From assembly GCA_015847255.1 (NCBI GenBank), contig JADLZK010008421.1, forward strand, positions 62,001 to 126,000: DNA of 64,000 nucleotides. Direction: 5' to 3'. Positions 59,001-64,000 of this stretch are shown here, one piece after another. The position numbers were made by a program, and so were the translations under genes. The notes beneath the pieces were generated by a model. It was not told the DNA's origin. It saw only the letters and a list, made by a program, of their open reading frames with translations, and did no database searches. Positions within the stretch are counted from its first letter, which is position 1. The number at the start of each line of letters is the position of its first letter. The stretch is from Hyparrhenia diplandra (taxonomy: Eukaryota > Streptophyta > Magnoliopsida > Poales > Poaceae).

Positions 59001-61165
59001 TAATTGTGGACTATAGTGAATCATGACCATAGACCCCGACATGAGTTTAGCGCCCGACAAGTATTTCCTTATGGTCGCAAAATCCACGAGAACACCCCGT
59101 GTTTCGACGCTATTTCCCGATCACGGGTTATGGTTCCACCATAGGACACAACTATTGCAACTCTCAACAGAGGTATGTCGGCTATTAACATAAAAGGAAT
59201 AGCATGTGTCGGGATGGAAGAAGTTAAGACACGGCACATGCTTGAATTGAGGAATCCGGGAATAATCCGAGGCTTTTAAATAGAGTTGACATGGCAAGGT
59301 ACAAGCTTCCAAAGATTGGAAATTATGAAGCAAAGATTATCAAATGGAAGTCCATTAACCAAAGACTTGGTATAGGACGAAATTTAGGACAAACAACTAT
59401 AAAGAAGAATAGTTATCCCGAATAAAAGGAGGAAGAATCAACATTATATGGATGATATGATGCATGCTTGTCCTATACGTCTTCACAACGCGTTAGGAGT
59501 ACTCGCCTTCATCATGTTAGCAAGATATAGGGCTTTTACTTTATATACTATCTTCTCGCACCAACGAAATGTTGAAAAGCACTTAGCGTAAGAACATTGT
59601 CGGTGAAGTTGACTCCCCAGTTGTTCTTCAAAAGATGACATGAAACTTTTTAAAATCTTTTACTTGACTCATCGGAAAAATCTTCATGAAAGCTTCCAAA
59701 GCAAGCATAAGGAAAGGAAGAAGATCATTTTAAGTTGTTACTTTCAAAAACTTTTTAGATTACAAAATCATTTTGAAGTTTTCAAAAGTAATATTGTAGC
59801 TGGTCCTAAGTATGAGCTCGATACCATTCTCGCGGACGTAACCTCCTAATTACTTAATGCAACATAGCATAGACATAAGTGATATAAAACTTTTAAAACA
59901 TCAAGGAAGGGTTTAATGTAACAGGGGCTTGCCTGCGTGTTGCGAGGAAAGTCGAGATTCCACGATCGGATCACCGAAGTCACACTTGATAAATTTTGAA
60001 TAAAAAGAAAGAGGGACAAACTAGGGTTTCAAATCGGGGTTTAGGCAAAGGGGTAACTTTCGGATTTTGATTCTTTTCGCGTCTTTTCGGCCGCACAACG
60101 TAACCAAACATAACTAAACTTATTTTGCCCAAATCCATAGCTTAAGCGGTAAATAACACACTGGGGTGTTCTGACCTCCCCATGATCGTATCTATTGCCG
60201 GGCGTGGGTGGTGGTCGCTAATTTGGCCGCTCCGTTTTGGGGCGGCGGCGGCGGCGCTATGGCCGACGGCGAGGCTATGGCTAGGGCGGATCTCGCCTCC
60301 CCGACATGGTTACGACCCCGCGTGGTGGATGGCGATCTCCCCTTCCTCAGCGCGCCTCCTCCGGGTTTGTGCGACTGCCTTCCGGCGACCTCCGGCATCC
60401 CGGTGATTAAGTTTTGGCGCCGTCTCCTCCGAGCCTCCAGGACGGGGCGGGGCATGTGGGCCGCCTCGGCGGTGGGCTAGGCCGCTCCGCCTAGTGGAAG
60501 CAATCGTAGTGCACCTTGGCGTGCCGGGACGGAGCTATTGGCCATGGGGGGCGTGGGCTTAACGCGCCCCTTCCCCGGCCCCGCGGGCTTCATGTGACGG
60601 GACGCTCGAGCGCGGTGGGCGGCCGCCGCATCCACTATGGATGACGCAGCGCCACGGGCCGCGCCTCTTGATGCTCAACAACTAGGTGAAAACCTAGCCC
60701 CGGTTCTCCGGGCGGGCAGTAATGGCGCAGATGGCGCATCGTCGATGTTTTTGTTCGTCGGGGGCGGGTCCAGTCGTCGTAAGACCTTTTGTGCTTTTTT
60801 TAGCGGTGTTGGCGCCTCAAGGGATGTCAATATCCCTCTTGAAGGTATCGCGAGCACCTCCTTGCCATCCCTCGCCTATCCGAGTCGGCTTGTGGCTATG
60901 CCTCTCCGGTTATCTTCGGGGAACGTATTGGCTACGTTTCGTATGCGCAATCTGCGGCGTGTTGAGCAAACCAAGAACACAATCTCCTTGATGATTTGAT
61001 ATCAAACGTAGGGTGGAAACATATATAATGTTCGCTTTAGTTCTTTTTGTTCATTTTAGGGACTGGTTCTGCTCTTTTTATGTTTTATGCACTCTGTAAT
61101 AATTGGTTGTGTACGTCCATGTACGTAGAGGCCGGATGTTCTCATCCTTTATCTAAAAAAAATGA
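56036..61165. mobile_element. GC-rich non-LTR retroposon inserted in duplication copy 2, split by an LTR element
   Basis: Copy 1 is continuous at GAAATGAAAGGGCATGGCCA (about 45365-45384), whereas copy 2 has this 5.1-kb insertion. The outer parts (56036-56558 and 60173-61164) are GC-rich and end with GAGGCCGGATGTTCTCATCC and TTTATCTAAAAAAA, a LINE-type tail like the one at 15141-15350. A clear target-site duplication was not found. No RT or endonuclease motif is visible in the GC-rich parts. Confidence 0.65.
56559..60172 (-). mobile_element. Non-autonomous gypsy-type LTR retrotransposon (minus strand)
   Basis: Direct repeats at 56559-56886 and 59837-60172 are LTRs. On the minus strand they start (T)GTAACACCC-like and end TAATTAGGAGGTTACA. 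Next to the right LTR lies a tRNA-iMet primer-binding site, TGGTATCGAGC at 59826-59816, one base short of the usual form. A purine tract (ATTAAGGGGAATAGG) precedes the left LTR, fixing the orientation. The ~2.95-kb interior has no gag, protease, RT or integrase motif, so it depended on other elements. LTRs differ by several indels and substitutions, so it is not recent. It is nested in the retroposon at 56036-61165. Confidence 0.85.
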
Positions 61166-61990
61166 CCACATGATGAGATTACAGTAAAAAGGAATACCAT
61201 TTTAATGTAAAATGAACGGCTGGTAAATGTGTTCTCGTAGCCGCCGCCTCCTAGGGCTTCTGCATAGCCTGCTAGTGAGAAAGACACGGACATGTATCCT
61301 ACGAAGTCAGGTAATCGTCAATCTTTTTGTTTTTATAATTTATAAATCCAAATGAATTTGTCGATGGTGTTATCACTAATTTTAGGATTAGAGCTTGATC
61401 AAAATGGCTTCTAGGACTGTCGCAACAAGGTAACCCTTATGGTCGACGAGTGACTAAATTTTGATATTTGATATATAATCTGCCAAATGATTGGTGCTCC
61501 TGGACACTCCTTATGCTTGGTGGCAATTTACAATTAAAAAGGATTTATAAGGAATCCACCTTGATGCATGGGTGAAGTATTGGAGGTGTTGACGTGTAGT
61601 ATTTGTTTCTTGCGTTTACTATAATGCAACAGTCAGTGTTATCTCATTGCTTCAGATGAGATGATTTTCAGTTTGGTTTAGAAGCGCTGAATCTTATGGC
61701 CTGTCATTTGTTTTGAGGTTTCACGGAGGATTGGACGCAAGGATCCGAGTCTTCCTTTCATCAATGGTTAGTGGCTCTGTTGAGCCAGAGCATCGCATAC
61801 ATTTGACGAACACCACTGGGAAGCAAACGATGGGTTCACGTTCACCAGCAGCTTGCAGTTCAATTTTCAGTTCACGTTCACATTGACACAAACAACTTTG
61901 CACAAAGCAACTTTTCTCCGGATGACCTGCACGTGTTTACTACCTAAGAACGACGCAAATATATGAAGCTTTGCATACATAAGAATTACA
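61166..61990. repeat. Segmental duplication copy 2, right part
   Basis: This continues the match to copy 1 (45380-46187), for example GGAATACCATT and GATTTATAAGGAATCCACCT. Copy 1 lacks ~75 bases present here near 61323-61390 and has ~85 extra bases near 45990-46080. The match ends at CATAAGAATTACA. Confidence 0.9.
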
Positions 61991-62276
61991 CTAGGAAATA
62001 TGCCCGTGCGTTGCTACGGGTAAATATCACAATTTTTATTTACCTAATGTTTTCAGAACGTATAATTGCCTTGTTGGATGTAGTTGAAATATAACATCAG
62101 GTAATAACATATGCCATGCATATATTACAGTAACATCTTATCACATTATCACATCTAGCTCGAGCTTGGTGGTCATGTCAGCGAGCTCGTCGGTGAGGAC
62201 CGTGGGGTGATCACTATCTGCTAATCTTTGTAATTGCCATTTTCTAAAAAGACCTTGTCATGGAGACATGGACTCA
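61991..62276. mobile_element. Probable TE terminus abutting the duplication
   Basis: CTAGGAAATATGCCCGTGCG TTGCTACGGG starts where similarity to copy 1 ends. I recognise this ATGCCCGTGCGTTGC-type end as common in grass repeats but cannot assign a superfamily. Confidence 0.35.
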
Positions 62277-62606
62277 AGCTTGACCCTCCGCCGTGGCCAT
62301 TTGTTCGTACGGGTCTGACAGCAGCGCAGCCGCAATGGTGTCCATCACCTCCACTGCGAGACGAGCAACCATAGCCGTGGAAGTGCGGAGGCAGCAATGT
62401 GAACTGATCCACCCGCCAGGTGCCGACTTCTCTAGGAAAAAAAGTGTACGGGATTCGTGTCTGAGTTCCATATCGAACATACCCTGGAGGAGCTGAAGTC
62501 TACCTTTGATTTGATTCCAAATTCCAATTACGATTTCAACTCGCACACATGGCGCTGGCTTCTTGGAAGAACGCATCCTGGAGGACAGCAGCACTGGGCA
62601 GCGCAT
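62277..62606 (-). other. Hypothetical ORF, possibly captured fragment
   Basis: A minus-strand frame of 110 codons ends with a helical-looking stretch, MVARLAVEVMDTIAAALLSD, before the stop at about 62274. No domain is recognised. It sits between two TE ends, so a captured fragment is more likely than a gene. Confidence 0.25.
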
Positions 62607-62923
62607 CCCGGGCGACCCCAGGATTCCTCAATCTGAGCGGCGGGCTACACGCGGCACGTGCCCAACCCCGTGCTACACCAACTGCTATGGCGGCCCGGCG
62701 GTTGGCGCATGCGCGCGGCTGCGGGAGGCGGAGGCAACGAACGGAGGATTGAAGAAGAGGCACAATCACAGCTACGAGCCGGTTGCCCTGGTGCTTGCCG
62801 TGCGTCATCATGCCGGCGACAAAGCGCGACGACGGCCGACGGCTCGGCCGCCCGGCTCGCGCACGCGCTCGTCGAGGTGCGGTGGCCGCGACGTGGCGGG
62901 CCAGCTGATGCTACCGCACCATC
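62607..62923. other. GC-rich DNA, no gene assigned
   Basis: Overlapping frames on both strands without motifs. Confidence 0.3.
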
Positions 62924-64000
62924 CACTACTAACGAAATGATTTTGCGAGCACTTGCAAAATCTTTTCCGGCGGGCACTTTTTGCCCGTCACGAAAACCCG
63001 CCGCCACGTCCAGCTTTTTTACGTGGCGGGCGTTTTTGCCCGTCACGGGGAAAGATTTTTGCGTGGCGGGCACCTTAACCGCCGCCCCGCAAAATAAAAT
63101 CTTTTGCATGGCGGGCGTGTTAAGGTGCCCGCCACATAAAAAATCTTTTCGTGGCGGGCATCTTAAAACCCGCCACGGAAATGAAAGGCCCAGCCTACTC
63201 CGGCCCAAATCCATCTCCTATCGGGCCTTATATTATGCGAGACTTAGGTTTTCATCACAACTCACAATCCGGATCGAAAGCAGTACCGGCCCTCACCCCT
63301 CTCCTCCCTCCTCACCCACGGCGGGGCGCCTCACCCCTCTCCCTCCCCTCACGAGCACGGCCGGACCTCACCCCTCTCCTCCCTCCTCACCCGCAGGCGC
63401 GACCCTCTCCTCCTCCTCTTCATGGCGTCGGCGGTGCGCCGGTGCTGCCCGGGGGGCGTCGGCGCGGCGGCCGCGCGGAAGCGACGGCGCGCCAGCCCGC
63501 GGTGGCGCGCCGGGGCGGCGGCGTGCGTGGGGCGCGTGGACTCGGCAGCGTGGGCGGCGGCGGCCTCGGCTGCGGGCGTCGTCGGGCGTTGGTGGCAAAT
63601 CCCGTGGCGCGTGGGGCGGCGGTGGCCCACGGCGCCGACCATTCGTCGCCAAGCCGCGGCGAGCGAGCGGCAGCGCGGATCCGGCGGCTGCGACCTCGGC
63701 GGCGAGCGGATCGGTGCGTGGCGGTGGTGGAGGTCCACAGCGGCGGGATCCGGCGGGCGCCGACCTCGGCGGCGCGAATCCGGCGGGCGCATCGACCTCG
63801 GCGGCCCGGATCCGTTGGGCCGACCTCGGCTGGATCGGATCCGTACATCTTGGTCTGGGAGGAGGTCCAGCGCGGCGGGATCGGCGGGCCGACCTTGGCC
63901 GGTGCGAGATCCGATCTGGCCGGTGGTGGGAGAAGGTTCATGGCGGCGGGATCCGGCGCGGTGGAGCGCCCCGGCGGTGGCAGCCCTAGATGGGCTCGGC
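62924..64000 (+). mobile_element. Left end of a CACTA (En/Spm)-like element, cut by the window edge
   Basis: CACTACTAACGAAATG at 62924 fits a CACTA terminus. It is followed at 62960-63180 by many direct and inverted copies of GTGGCGGGC / GCCCGCCAC spaced by AAAATCTTTT, the usual CACTA subterminal architecture. From about 63220 a GC-rich stretch follows (repeats of CTCACCCCTCTCCTCCCTCC, and GATCCGGCGGGC words), possibly the promoter or first exon. The 443-codon frame at 62658-63989 crosses the terminus and is not credible as a protein. Confidence 0.65.

Noticed and set aside
62658..63989. 443-codon open frame, the longest in the window
   Set aside because: It crosses a CACTA terminus and its subterminal repeats; composition is simple Arg/Gly/Pro-rich with no motif.

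Overview
This is a repeat-rich nuclear segment from a grass (Poaceae). Signs of this are plant LINE reverse transcriptase remnants, Stowaway and Tourist/Harbinger-type TIR elements, CACTA termini, a gypsy-type LTR element, compact GC-rich exons, and two intron-containing plant genes in canonical form. I cannot name the species. Most open reading frames in the window are fortuitous frames in GC-rich or tandemly repeated DNA.

Only two host genes are well supported, and they converge. NXD1 (NEOXANTHIN-DEFICIENT 1-like, 9 exons, + strand, 40663-43314) has a GC-AG first intron. An R2R3-MYB transcription factor gene (3 exons, - strand, 43928-45119) lies downstream. Both carry single-base frame breaks at short homopolymers. 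One of these can be compared directly with a second copy of the same exon inside the window, which has the missing base. A tRNA-Glu(CUC) pseudogene lies upstream of MYB.

Layout: 1-5400 is AT-rich repeats with a tandem duplication and a broken LTR-like insertion. 4140-8175 holds two diverged copies of the region upstream of NXD1, the second reaching into its 5' leader. 8380-11207 is a broken LINE. 11230-14105 is tandem repeats plus a retroposon with a 17-bp target-site duplication. 14900-19600 holds MITE and LINE tails, decayed exon-like pieces and a GC-rich stretch. 19816-37150 is a roughly 17 kb insertion nest made of four modules separated by (TA)n tracts. One module contains a TTAGGG-bearing minisatellite, one a dimeric ~190-bp satellite, and one a captured exon of an ABI-like (ABIL, SCAR/WAVE complex) gene. 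37303-39880 is a 2.6 kb PIF/Harbinger-type element with TAA target-site duplication just upstream of NXD1. 46500-55700 holds a CACTA remnant split by a retroposon, a LINE tail, MITEs, and a ~0.7 kb inverted repeat of LINE endonuclease sequence. 55718-61990 is a direct duplicate of the MYB 5' region, split by a retroposon that itself contains a minus-strand LTR element. From 62924 to the end is the left end of a CACTA-like element.

Paralogous 'empty sites' inside the same window allow three insertions upstream of NXD1 and MYB to be reconstructed without outside data.
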